From contig NZ_JADBEM010000001.1 of the NCBI RefSeq assembly GCF_014873875.1, positions 1,736,001-1,800,000 of the forward strand: a stretch of DNA of 64,000 nt, read 5' to 3'. Numbering within the stretch: the first letter of the stretch is position 1; each line of letters starts with the position of its first letter. The notes under the pieces are model-generated. The model searched no databases. It was given only the letters and a program-made list of their open reading frames with translations, and was not told the origin of the DNA. Both the position numbers and the translations under genes were made by a program. This document shows positions 8,083 to 16,247 of this stretch, in pieces. This DNA is from Actinopolymorpha pittospori (GTDB lineage Bacteria > Actinomycetota > Actinomycetes > Propionibacteriales > Actinopolymorphaceae).

Positions 8083-8852
8083 CCCGTGGCCGCTGCTCGC
8101 GACGTCGGGTCGATGCCGCGCAGGATCATGCCCTGGCCGAGCGAACCGGTGTGCAGGTCGGTGGTCGGCGGGTCGGCCGGGTCGCGGTACTGCACCAGCA
8201 GCGTCGTCCGCGCCTTCGAACTGGCGTTGATCCCCGAACCGTGCACCGTCAGGTAGGTGAAGAACAACACGTCACCCGCCTCCGCCTCACACGGCACCGC
8301 CTTCTCCAGCGGCCACTCCGAGAACGGCAGGTGCCAACTGCCCTCCGGCGCGTGCTGCAGCGGCCCCTGCTTGTGGCTGCCGGGCACCACCCGCACGCAG
8401 CCCTTCTCCAGGGGCGCGTCGTCGAAGTGGAAGATCGCGGCGCCCATCGAGTCGTTGGTGTGCGGGAAGAACGGATAGTCCTGGTGCATCGGGAAGGGAG
8501 AGCCCTTCTCCGGCGGCTTCACGAACAGCTTCGTGTGGTGCAACTGGACGTTCGGGGTCCCCATCACGGCCGCCGCCACGTCGGTGAACCTCGGATCCAC
8601 GATCAGCCGGGCGAACGCCGCCGCGTAGAACTGCGCGTCGTGACAGTGCTTCAGCTCGGTGTTCTGACCCATGCCGAGTTGCCGGGCACTCTCCCAGGTC
8701 GGGTCGTAGTCCCGGTTGAGCCGCTCGATCAGCGCGTGGCTCTCCTCGCGGTAGGCCTTCGCCTCCGCCTTGTCCAGCACGCCCTTGACGAGCACGTAGC
8801 CGTCCTCGGCGTACGCCTTGGCGTAGGAAGCGAGCTGCGAATCGTCCACCAT
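8079..8852 (-). CDS. Phytanoyl-CoA dioxygenase-family (PhyH) Fe(II)/2OG oxygenase
   Basis: 257-aa PhyH-family oxygenase. Iron ligands His123 and Asp125 in MHQDYPFF, distal His204 in LTVHGSGIN, and a likely 2-oxoglutarate Arg in KARTTLLVQYRD. The fold and ligands predict 2-oxoglutarate-dependent hydroxylation of a small molecule, substrate unknown. ATG has AGGAGG upstream. It is first of the minus-strand series and overlaps the AraC gene. Placement in a sugar locus suggests it may modify a sugar or glycoside, which is inference only. Confidence 0.85.
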   Translation of the reverse strand: MVDDSQLASYAKAYAEDGYVLVKGVLDKAEAKAYREESHALIERLNRDYDPTWESARQLGMGQNTELKHCHDAQFYAAAFARLIVDPRFTDVAAAVMGTPNVQLHHTKLFVKPPEKGSPFPMHQDYPFFPHTNDSMGAAIFHFDDAPLEKGCVRVVPGSHKQGPLQHAPEGSWHLPFSEWPLEKAVPCEAEAGDVLFFTYLTVHGSGINASSKARTTLLVQYRDPADPPTTDLHTGSLGQGMILRGIDPTSRAAATG

Positions 8853-9066
8853 CGTTCCTCCTGGCATCGGGATCCGACGACGTGGCGCCGCCGATGCGTC
8901 GACCGTAGGTGCGCCAGGCACCCGGACCGCAGGCCCTCGACGGACATCCTTGTTGAGGAAACGGACACGCGGGAGGCCGTCGCCGGTGTCGGACACGACG
9001 GGTTGACCGCGCCTCGGCGCTCTGGTTCGGTCGTCGTGCGACCCGTCCCAGCCCGGAAGGAACCGC

Positions 9067-9984
9067 ATGCCCGACCCAGGCCTTCGCAGACTCGCCCGCG
9101 ACGACGGCACCTTCGTCATGGTGGCGATGGACCAGCGTGAGTCCCTGCGCGCGATGCTCGCGCAGACGTCGGAACGCAGGCCGGACGACGTCGCCGACGA
9201 GGAGCTGAGCAGCTTCAAGCAGGAGGTCGCCGCCGCCCTGGGGCCGCACGGGTCGGGCTTCCTCCTCGACCCGGCGTTGGGTGGTTCGATCCTCGCCGCC
9301 GAGGGCGGCGGGTCGGCCGTTCCGGGCGAACGCAGCGGGCTGATCGTCGCGGTCGACCTGCTCACCGCCCGTCCGGGCGAGGTCGTCGGTGAGGCGCGGT
9401 TCGACGAGACGCTCGACCTGCCCGGGTACGCCGCGCGCGGTGTGGCGGCGGCGAAGCTGCTGGTCGTGTGGCGGGAGGACGACCAGGCCGACGAACGGCT
9501 CGCCGACGCGGAACGGTTCGTCGCCGCCTGCCGCGCGGCGGGCCTGCCGAGCATCGTCGAAGGGGTCGTACGTCCGACCGGGCGGCAGCGGGAGGAGGAC
9601 ACCTTCGACCGCGAGGCGACCCTGCTGCGGTGTGCGCGGGCGCTGGGCGGGCTCGGTCCGAGCCTGTACAAGGCGGAGGTTCCGTATTTCGGCCGTGACG
9701 ACGCCGGCCGCATCACCAAGGCCGCGCGGGAGGTGACCGACGCGGTCCCCTGCCCGTGGGTGGTGCTGTCCTCCAACGTCACCCGGGCCGACTTCCCCGC
9801 CGCCGTCGCCGCCTGTTGCAGGGGCGGCGCCTCGGGTCTGCTGGCGGGCCGGGCCCTGTGGACCAACGCGCTGCCCGCCGCCGACCGGACCCGCGCCCTG
9901 CGCGAGGAGTCGGTCCCCTACCTGCGGGAGCTGGCCGCGATCGTCTCGGCCAACGCCCGCCCGTTCCAGGCGGTGGGCGCGTGA
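9067..9984 (+). CDS. Class I aldolase, YihT/LacD-like
   Basis: 305-aa (beta/alpha)8 aldolase. Seen: MVAMDQRESLRAML near the start, VVRPTG at about 168-173, DTFDREATLL, and LYKAEVPYFG carrying the likely Schiff-base Lys202. This pattern closely follows E. coli YihT, the sulfofructose-1-phosphate aldolase, and more loosely tagatose-bisphosphate aldolase LacD. It should split a ketose 1-phosphate into DHAP and an aldehyde. GGAAGGA precedes ATG. The stop overlaps the kinase start (GTGA). The sugar is not established: YihT-like sequence does not prove a sulfosugar. Confidence 0.82.
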   Translation: MPDPGLRRLARDDGTFVMVAMDQRESLRAMLAQTSERRPDDVADEELSSFKQEVAAALGPHGSGFLLDPALGGSILAAEGGGSAVPGERSGLIVAVDLLTARPGEVVGEARFDETLDLPGYAARGVAAAKLLVVWREDDQADERLADAERFVAACRAAGLPSIVEGVVRPTGRQREEDTFDREATLLRCARALGGLGPSLYKAEVPYFGRDDAGRITKAAREVTDAVPCPWVVLSSNVTRADFPAAVAACCRGGASGLLAGRALWTNALPAADRTRALREESVPYLRELAAIVSANARPFQAVGA

Positions 9985-10979
9985 GCCGGCTCGTCTTCGT
10001 CGGGTCGGTCAACCACGACGCCATCGCCGTCGTCGCGCACCTGCCCGGACCCGACGAGCGGATGCTCGCCGACACGCTGGTGCACGCGGGCGGTGGCAAC
10101 TCCGCGACCGCCGCGGTGACCGCCGCCAGGCTCGGCGCGGACGTCGCGTTCATCGGACCGGTGGCCGAGGACGCGACCGGGGAACGGATCCGCTCCGACC
10201 TCGCGGCCGAGGGGATCGACCTGTCCGGCGTGGCCCCGGTACCCGCGGGAGCGGGTGGGGCGAGCGTGATCCTGGTCGACCAGTCCTCCGGCACCCGGTC
10301 GATCTGCACCCGGGCGCTGCCGGCGTTCGACATCGGCGCGCGTGGCCGGGAGCTGATCGCGGACGCGACCTGGGTGCACCTCGACCACCTCGGCTGGCCG
10401 GCTACGCGGGGGATCCTGCCCCCGCCCGGGGCCCGGCCTGGTTCCGGCTCCGGCTCCACGTCCGGCCCGCGGGTCTCGGTCGACGCGGGCAACCCGATCC
10501 CCGGCTTCCACCCGCGCGGGGTCGATCTGTACGCGCCGACCGTCGTCGCACTGCGCCGCGCCTACGGCGACCTCGGTGTCGACGACCTGCTCGAACGCGC
10601 CCGCCTGGACGGCGCGGGGCTGGTGGTGGCCACCGACGGCGGGGACGGCGCGGTGGCCCTCGACCTCGACGGCCGCCGCGTCGACGTACCCGGCTTCACC
10701 ATCGACGTCGTGAGCACCCTCGGGGCCGGCGACGTCTTCCACGGCGCCCTGCTCGTCGCCGTCGACCGTGGGCTCACACTGACCGAGGCGATCCGGTACG
10801 CCAACGCCACGGCCGCGATGTCCTGCCGCGCCATCGACGGGCGATCGGGTATCCCGACCGCGAGCGAGCTCGAGGACTGGATGACCACCGCCACCACGAC
10901 ATCGGCTGGTGAGGGCTACGCCATGACGTCGCGGCGTCGGGTGAGTGCGGCCGACAGGACCAGGAACGCCAGCAGGTAG
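9981..10979 (+). CDS. PfkB-family sugar kinase, YihV-like
   Basis: 332-aa ribokinase/PfkB kinase. N-terminal glycine motif AGGGNSATAAVTAARLG, C-terminal STLGAGDVFHGALLVA with catalytic Asp251; GAGDVFHGAL also occurs in sulfofructose kinase YihV of E. coli. It should phosphorylate the ketose that the adjoining aldolase then cleaves. A GSGSGSTSG-like low-complexity insertion at about 153-163 is unusual. The GTG start overlaps the aldolase stop by 4 bp. The 3' end overlaps the convergent permease gene by 64 bp, so the last 20 residues may be tolerated read-through rather than functional. Confidence 0.82.
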   Translation: MSRLVFVGSVNHDAIAVVAHLPGPDERMLADTLVHAGGGNSATAAVTAARLGADVAFIGPVAEDATGERIRSDLAAEGIDLSGVAPVPAGAGGASVILVDQSSGTRSICTRALPAFDIGARGRELIADATWVHLDHLGWPATRGILPPPGARPGSGSGSTSGPRVSVDAGNPIPGFHPRGVDLYAPTVVALRRAYGDLGVDDLLERARLDGAGLVVATDGGDGAVALDLDGRRVDVPGFTIDVVSTLGAGDVFHGALLVAVDRGLTLTEAIRYANATAAMSCRAIDGRSGIPTASELEDWMTTATTTSAGEGYAMTSRRRVSAADRTRNASR

Positions 10980-11779
10980 CCGCCGAGCAGCGCCGTCGCC
11001 GTAGCGCCGTCCAGGGTGGTGAGCACCCCCGGTGTCCCGTCGGCCTCGCCCTCGGCCAGTGCCCCCAAAGCTCCCGCCAGCGAACCGGCCGCGGTCCCTG
11101 GCAGCACGTCGGTGACGGTCGCGATCGACCCCAGGAGACCGGCGACACCGCGCAGCAGGTTCTCGACCACGAGCACCCAGACCAGTCCGAGCCCGGCGGC
11201 CAGGGCGGGTCCGCGCGCGACGGTTCCGAGCAGGACGCCCGCCGTGGCCCACATGGCGCTGATCAGCAACGCCGAACCGAAACCTTCGAGCAGGTTCGGG
11301 ACACCGGGCCAGGTCACCGGCTGCGACTCCAGCGCGGCGACCGTGAGCGCCGTGGCGAGGTCGAGCGCGAGAGTCAGCAGGAGGATCGCCGCCAGCGCGA
11401 CACCGATCGCGCCCACCGTCCCACCCCACACCGTGAGTCGCCCAGGTCCGGTCGTGAACACGGTCTTCCACGTGCCCCACGCGTAACCGCCGCCGACCGC
11501 GAGCGCTGCGAAGATCAGGATGAGAGCCGAACCGAACATCGGGAGTCCCTGGACGAGCACGACCGGCGCCCGTTCCGGCAGCAGCTGGGTGAGCAGCAGC
11601 TCGGCCGGAGCGTCCCCGGCCGAGGTGGCGGCGAGTCCGCGGCCGTCCTCGCTGCGGTAGGCGAGGTAGTTGAAGAGATAGCCGAACGCCAGGTTCAGGA
11701 CCACCCATGTGCCGGCGATGACCCAGGTGACCGGCCAGCGAGCCAACCGGAACAGTTCGGCGCGAACACTCGTGATCAT
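10916..11779 (-). CDS. ABC-2 type transporter permease
   Basis: 287 aa, about six hydrophobic segments (VTWVIAGTWVVLNLAFGYLF, ALILIFAALAVGGGYAW, VALAAILLLTLALDLATALT, LLISAMWATAGVLLG, LAAGLGLVWVLVVENLL, LLGGYLLAFLVLSAAL). An ABC-2 exporter membrane subunit paired with the ATPase whose stop its start overlaps by 4 bp. Substrate unknown; such pairs beside NarL-type two-component systems often serve antimicrobial resistance or membrane stress. Confidence 0.82.
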   Translation of the reverse strand: MITSVRAELFRLARWPVTWVIAGTWVVLNLAFGYLFNYLAYRSEDGRGLAATSAGDAPAELLLTQLLPERAPVVLVQGLPMFGSALILIFAALAVGGGYAWGTWKTVFTTGPGRLTVWGGTVGAIGVALAAILLLTLALDLATALTVAALESQPVTWPGVPNLLEGFGSALLISAMWATAGVLLGTVARGPALAAGLGLVWVLVVENLLRGVAGLLGSIATVTDVLPGTAAGSLAGALGALAEGEADGTPGVLTTLDGATATALLGGYLLAFLVLSAALTRRRDVMA

Positions 11780-12696
11780 GAGGCGACCTCCTCAGGCGTC
11801 GTCAGCTCGGGCGTTGTCAGCTCGAAGAAGACCTGCTCCAACGTGCGCTCCACCGGTCGGACCTCCGACACCTCGACGTCAGCGCGCACGAGGGTGCGGA
11901 CGACCTCCGCGACACCGGGCGGGTCGGTGACCAGGCGGAGCGCACCGTCGACCGCCGCCACGTTCGCGGCGCCGAGGAGCCGGGTCGCCACCTCCGTCGC
12001 CCGGCTCAGCGGTTCGGCGCGAACCAGCAGGCCGGTGGCGCCGCGCAGTTCCGTGAGCGTCCGCTCGGTCAGCAACCTGCCCCGGGAGATGACTCCCACC
12101 CGATCGCACACCTCCTGCACCTCGCCGAGGAGGTGGCTGGAGAGCAGCACGGTCTGACCGGCGTCGACGAGGGCGCGGACGAGGTCACGCATGTCGGCCA
12201 TCCCCGCTGGATCCAGGCCGTTGGTCGGCTCGTCGAGGATCAGCAGCTCCGGGTCGCCGAGGAGCGCCGCCGCGACCCCCAGTCGTTGCTTCATGCCAAG
12301 GGAGTACGACCGAAACGAGTCAGAAGCCCGGCCGCTGAGATCGACCTGCTCGAGCGCCGCCTCGACCGCCACGTCGCCGAGCCGGGCATGGCGGGCGAGT
12401 ACGCGCAGATTGTCCCGGCCGGACAGGAACGGGAAGAAACCAGGCCCTTCGATCAGGGCGCCGACCCGGGCGAGGGCGGCGGGCGCGCCCGGGGCCACGC
12501 CGAGCACGCTTGCCCGACCGCTGGTGGGGCGAACCAGGCCGAGCAGCATCCGCAGGGTGGTCGTCTTCCCGGCCCCGTTGGGACCCAGGAAGCCGTACAC
12601 CTCGCCGCGCCGGATCGTCAGGCTCACCGAGTCCACCGCGAGCCGGTCGCCGTACCGTTTCGTCAGCTGGCCAGTGACCACGATGTTCTCGCTCAT
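11776..12696 (-). CDS. ABC transporter ATP-binding protein
   Basis: 306 aa from the ATG giving MSENIVVTGQLTKRYG. Walker A GPNGAGKTT, signature YSLGMKQRLGVAAALL, Walker B ELLILDEPTNGLDP, switch His in LLSSHLLGEV. Drives the ABC-2 permease encoded next. No clear ribosome site; an in-frame GTG at 12759 would add 21 residues that lack family similarity. Divergent from the sensor kinase gene, whose product probably controls this exporter. Confidence 0.88.
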   Translation of the reverse strand: MSENIVVTGQLTKRYGDRLAVDSVSLTIRRGEVYGFLGPNGAGKTTTLRMLLGLVRPTSGRASVLGVAPGAPAALARVGALIEGPGFFPFLSGRDNLRVLARHARLGDVAVEAALEQVDLSGRASDSFRSYSLGMKQRLGVAAALLGDPELLILDEPTNGLDPAGMADMRDLVRALVDAGQTVLLSSHLLGEVQEVCDRVGVISRGRLLTERTLTELRGATGLLVRAEPLSRATEVATRLLGAANVAAVDGALRLVTDPPGVAEVVRTLVRADVEVSEVRPVERTLEQVFFELTTPELTTPEEVAS

Positions 12697-12818
12697 GACC
12701 GGCAGCGTCGCAGCCCGCGGGGCCATCGGTCGTCCGCCACCTGACGACACCTGCCCCACGTCAGAACGCGTAGGCGGGGTACGTCGCGGTGTTGACGACG
12801 CGGGCGGCCCGGCCGACC

Positions 12819-12830
12819 TACCATCGGCGC
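12819..12830 (+). promoter_or_regulatory. -10 element TACCAT for a leaderless sensor-kinase mRNA
   Basis: TACCAT (12819-12824) ends 6 bp before ATG 12831 and no ribosome site is present, so transcription could begin at the A of ATG. A TTGACG at 12792 is 21 bp away, too far for a standard -35. Confidence 0.4.
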
Positions 12831-14006
12831 ATGCCGCCCCCCGAACGCCGTCATCGCTCGTGGGTCGACGTCGTTGTCGCGGCGGCCCTTCTCGCCTTCG
12901 GGCTCGTCGGCTCAGGGCCGGCGGCGCGAAGCCAGGGAATGCCGGACCTCGACACCGTGGCGTACGTGCTCGTCGTGGTGGCCTGTGTCCCGCTCGCGCT
13001 CACGCGCCGCCACCCCATGAGGACGTTCGCCGTGACCGGTCTGGCGGTCATGGCCTACGTCGCGTTGGGTTACGCGTACGGTCCGATCCTTTTCGCCTGC
13101 CTGGTCGCCGTCTACACGATGGCCTCCCGGTATCCGCCGCGTGTGGCGGTGCCGGCGGTGGTAGCGCTGCTGGGACTGACCGCGGTGGCGGTGCTGGTGA
13201 GAGGAGCCGCCACCGGCGCCACCGGCTGGGACCAGCTGCTCGACGTGCCAGCCTGGGTCATCGCTCCCGCGGCGGCGGGCCTCACGGTCCGGGCACGTCG
13301 GGAGTTCCAGGCTGGCCTGCGGGACGAACAGGTACGCCGCGTCCTGACCGAGGAACGCCTGACATTGGCGCAGGAGGTCCACGACGTCGTGGGCCACGGG
13401 CTGGCGGTGATCGCCATGCAGGCCGGCGCCGCCCTGCACGTCCTGGACCGGAACCCGGGCCAGGCACGCGAGTCCCTGGAGGCGATCCGCTCCACGAGCA
13501 AGGAGTCGCTGGCCGGATTACGGGCGGAGCTGGACGCCCTGCGCGGCCAGACCGGCCAGTCCGAGCCGCGCTGGCCAGGCGTCGGGTTGGCCGACGTTCC
13601 GGCCCTCGCCGCCCGGATGCGGTCGACCGGCCTGCCGGTCCTCCTGGACCTCGACGCCTGCCTCGCCCCCAGCCGGCGCGTCGCCACGCACGACCGAAGC
13701 GACGGGGACGGCTCACGGGCCCAGGTCGACCAAGTCGCCTACCGCATCGTCCAGGAGTCCCTGACCAACGTGCTCCGCCACGCGGGCCCGAAGGCCACGG
13801 CGTCCGTGCGCGTCCGGCGCACCGGAAACGAACTGCTCGTGGAGGTCGCCGACACGGGATGCGGCGGCACGGCCCATCCTGGTTACGGCATCGCGGGAAT
13901 GCGTCGACGTGCCCTCGCCGTGGGCGGGCGATTGGAGGCCGGGCCAGCCCCGGACGGCGGATTCGTCGTCCGCGCCCACCTGCCGGTGCGAGGATCGGCG
14001 ACATGA
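12831..14006 (+). CDS. Two-component sensor histidine kinase, NarL type
   Basis: 391 aa. Four to five N-terminal membrane segments (to about residue 155), then a HisKA_3 dimerisation helix LTLAQEVHDVVGHGLAVIAMQ with phospho-His about 184, and an HATPase domain (VDQVAYRIVQESLTNVLRHAGP, VEVADTGCGG, GYGIAGMRRRALAVGG). Autophosphorylates on an envelope signal and passes phosphate to the following response regulator, whose start overlaps its stop by 4 bp. The start ATG follows a TACCAT -10, suggesting a leaderless mRNA; an upstream GTG at 12789 is less likely. Confidence 0.88.
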   Translation: MPPPERRHRSWVDVVVAAALLAFGLVGSGPAARSQGMPDLDTVAYVLVVVACVPLALTRRHPMRTFAVTGLAVMAYVALGYAYGPILFACLVAVYTMASRYPPRVAVPAVVALLGLTAVAVLVRGAATGATGWDQLLDVPAWVIAPAAAGLTVRARREFQAGLRDEQVRRVLTEERLTLAQEVHDVVGHGLAVIAMQAGAALHVLDRNPGQARESLEAIRSTSKESLAGLRAELDALRGQTGQSEPRWPGVGLADVPALAARMRSTGLPVLLDLDACLAPSRRVATHDRSDGDGSRAQVDQVAYRIVQESLTNVLRHAGPKATASVRVRRTGNELLVEVADTGCGGTAHPGYGIAGMRRRALAVGGRLEAGPAPDGGFVVRAHLPVRGSAT

Positions 14007-14662
14007 TCCGCGTCGTGGTGGTCGACGACGAGCCGCTCATCCGCATGGGACTGCGCATGGTTCTCGACGCCGAGGACGACGTCGAACTGGTCGGTGAGGC
14101 CGCGGACGGCGGGGCGGCGCTCACGCTGCTGCGCCGTACCACGCCTCACGTCGTCTTCATGGACGTCCGAATGCCGGTGTACGACGGGCTGGAGACACTG
14201 CGCCAGATCACGACCGAACCAGCGCTGGCCGAGGTGCGGGTGGTGATGTTGACGACCTTCGAGCTCGACGAGTACGTCTTCGAGGCGCTACGCCTGGGAG
14301 CGAGCGGCTTCCTGCTCAAGGACGCCGAGCCGAGTGAGCTGCTGCGGGCGATCCGTGCGGTGGCCGACGGCGGCTCGCTCCTGTCCCCGTCGGTGACCCG
14401 CCGCGTGATCGCAGAGTCCGCGGTGCGGCAACCGTCCGCGGTGGCGCCCCATCCGGAGATCGACCGGCTGACCGAACGCGAGCGGGAGATCCTCACCTGG
14501 GTCGCTACCGGCCGCTCCAACGACGAGATCGCAGCGGAGTTGGTCGTCAGTCCGGCGACTGTACGCACCCACGTCGGCCGGGCGATGGTCAAGCTCGGCG
14601 CCCGCAACCGCGCCCAACTCGTCGTCTTCGCCGTGCAGTCCGGCCTCACCCGCTCCCAGTGA
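14003..14662 (+). CDS. NarL/LuxR-family response regulator
   Basis: 219 aa. Receiver domain with acidic pocket VVDDEP, phospho-acceptor Asp54 in VVFMDVRMP, and Lys in GFLLKDAEP; C-terminal LuxR-type helix-turn-helix (LTEREREILTWVATGRSNDE, ELVVSPATVRTHVGRAMVKL). Partner of the sensor kinase upstream (ATGA overlap). Likely targets are its own operon and the divergent ABC exporter. Confidence 0.92.
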   Translation: MIRVVVVDDEPLIRMGLRMVLDAEDDVELVGEAADGGAALTLLRRTTPHVVFMDVRMPVYDGLETLRQITTEPALAEVRVVMLTTFELDEYVFEALRLGASGFLLKDAEPSELLRAIRAVADGGSLLSPSVTRRVIAESAVRQPSAVAPHPEIDRLTEREREILTWVATGRSNDEIAAELVVSPATVRTHVGRAMVKLGARNRAQLVVFAVQSGLTRSQ

Positions 14663-14674
14663 GCTGAGAAGCGC

Positions 14675-15403
14675 TCAGGTTTCGGCCTTGAAGGTCCGCC
14701 CGAGCCGCTCACCGATCCCGAAGTAGTGCCGGAAGACGTAGAGCAGGGGATGCCAGCGGCCCGTGTCGATGTGCTGGGTACCCGGGATGGTGATGTCCTC
14801 GGCCGCGTGGACCCGGCGTACCAACGTCTCGACGATCTGGAAGCCGCCCTCCTTTCCGGGCTCGATGGAGACGACCTCGGCCTCGAGTTGCAGCGGGCAC
14901 TCGGCGATCCGCGGCGCACGGACGGTCTCCGCCGGCTGCGGGGTCAGCCCGGCGGCGGCGAACTTGTCCCGCACGTGGCGGTACCTGTCCGCCTTCGCCG
15001 CCGGAACGGGGTCGCGGCCGGTCAACGGTGCCAGGCGTTCGACGTCCTCCCACAACGGTGCGGAGGGGAGGTTGAGGACGCACTCCCGCTCGCGTTCGAG
15101 GTTCGGGACCGCCTGGCCGTTGTCGGAGAGCCCGAGCACGACGCTCGAGCCGAGCGCCCAGGCCGACGACATCGGGGTGATGTTCGCCGACCCGTCGGTG
15201 TTGCGGGTGGTGACCAGGACGACCGGCGTACCGAAGTAGAGCACCGACGGCGTGATCCTTCGATGCCTCGCCCCTGGCCGGCCGGGGCCCAAGGTGTCCG
15301 GTGTGGCCGGGTATGTGCGGGCCGGAGCGGCTGTCGAAACGGTTCCGTCGGCGGAGCCCGTCGGGGCGGGCGGGGTCGGCGCGGAGGGGTTGACGTCGGA
15401 CAT
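14675..15403 (-). CDS. Flavin-reductase-like FMN-binding protein
   Basis: 242 aa. After a Pro/Ala/Thr-rich 40-residue tail comes a flavin-reductase-like split-barrel (PVVLVTTRNTDGSANITPMS, LGLSDNGQAVPNLERERECV, VEVV-like strands, TQHIDTGRWHPLLYVFRHYFG). It probably binds FMN or F420-type flavin and acts as a reductase. The ATG is preceded by TAGCGT with 7 bp between and no ribosome site, so it is probably leaderless. It is divergent from an ArsR gene with a palindromic operator midway, which makes ArsR its likely regulator. Confidence 0.75.
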   Translation of the reverse strand: MSDVNPSAPTPPAPTGSADGTVSTAAPARTYPATPDTLGPGRPGARHRRITPSVLYFGTPVVLVTTRNTDGSANITPMSSAWALGSSVVLGLSDNGQAVPNLERERECVLNLPSAPLWEDVERLAPLTGRDPVPAAKADRYRHVRDKFAAAGLTPQPAETVRAPRIAECPLQLEAEVVSIEPGKEGGFQIVETLVRRVHAAEDITIPGTQHIDTGRWHPLLYVFRHYFGIGERLGRTFKAET

Positions 15404-15410
15404 GCCGGCG

Positions 15411-15462
15411 ACGCTAGGGCGGGAACGGTTCGGTCCGTGCCGAAGCGTCCCGTGGGTAGCGT
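15411..15462. promoter_or_regulatory. Symmetric divergent promoter with ArsR-type operator
   Basis: Two TAGCGT -10 hexamers face outward, at 15411-15416 (minus) and 15457-15462 (plus), each 6-7 bp from a start codon. Exactly between them lies an inverted repeat whose core is TTCGG-tccgtg-CCGAA, with near-matching GGGA and TCCC flanks (15421-15451). A regulator bound there would cover both -35 regions. Confidence 0.6.
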
Positions 15463-15468
15463 GGGGTC

Positions 15469-16164
15469 ATGCCCGCCGATGTGGATCTCGCCCGGGTGGC
15501 CGGCCTGCTCGCCGACCAGAGCCGCGCCCGGATGCTGCTGGCCATGCTCGACGGCCGGGCCTGGACGGCCGGGGAGTTGGCCCGTGCCGCGCAGATCGCG
15601 CCGTCCACGGCCAGTGACCACCTCGGCCGCCTCGTCAAGGGCGGCTTGACAAGCGTGGTCCCGCAGGGACGGCACCGCTATTACCGGCTCGCCGGCCCGG
15701 AGGTGGCCGAGGCGATCGAGCCGCTGCTCCAGCTCGCCCCGCGCGAACCCGTCCGCAACCTTCGCGACTCCTCCCGCGCCCGCACCCTCGCCGCCGCGCG
15801 GCTCTGCTACGACCACCTGGCCGGGCGCGCGGGAGTGGAGCTGACCGACGCTCTACGCCGCCGCGGAGTCCTGGCCGCGGACGGGCCGGCCCTCACCGCC
15901 GAGGGCCGGGAGGAACTCGCGGCGTTCGGGATCGACGTCGCCACCCTGTCCAGGCGACGCCGCCCGCTGGTCCGGGACTGTCTGGACTGGACCGAACGCC
16001 GGCCCCACCTCGCCGGCGCCGTCGGCGCGGCGTTGGCCGACCGGCTCTTCACCCTCGGCTGGATCGTCCGGGTCGGCACGGCGCGCGCCGTCCGGATCAC
16101 CGCGGAAGGCGACGACGGGCTGCGGACGGTGTTCGGGTGTGGACCACTCCGCGAGGTCGCCTAG
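15469..16164 (+). CDS. ArsR-family transcriptional regulator
   Basis: 231 aa. N-terminal winged helix (LLADQSRARMLLAMLDGRAW, LARAAQIAPSTASDHLGRLV, GLTSVVPQGRHRYYRLAGP), then a 130-residue C-terminal part, longer than a minimal ArsR; no clear metal-binding Cys pair, so it likely senses an organic or redox signal. ATG is 6 bp after a TAGCGT -10 without a ribosome site (leaderless). Divergent from the flavin-reductase-like gene, which it probably controls together with itself. Confidence 0.82.
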   Translation: MPADVDLARVAGLLADQSRARMLLAMLDGRAWTAGELARAAQIAPSTASDHLGRLVKGGLTSVVPQGRHRYYRLAGPEVAEAIEPLLQLAPREPVRNLRDSSRARTLAAARLCYDHLAGRAGVELTDALRRRGVLAADGPALTAEGREELAAFGIDVATLSRRRRPLVRDCLDWTERRPHLAGAVGAALADRLFTLGWIVRVGTARAVRITAEGDDGLRTVFGCGPLREVA

Positions 16165-16191
16165 CGGTGAGCGGCCGGTGACCGTCCGTTT

Positions 16192-16209
16192 CCGGCGTCC
16201 TCACGCCGG
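16192..16209. terminator. Hairpin between convergent ArsR and GNAT genes
   Basis: CCGGCGT-CCTC-ACGCCGG, a 7-bp perfect stem with a 4-nt loop, in the 83-bp gap between two converging genes. No T-run on either strand. Confidence 0.4.
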
Positions 16210-16247
16210 GTACGTGATCCACACCGGCGACGCCGCCTCGGTCTGGG

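Noticed and set aside
12191..14002. Upstream extension of the response regulator frame
   Set aside because: The extra 600 residues are the out-of-frame reading of the ABC and kinase genes; family similarity begins at the ATG at 14003.
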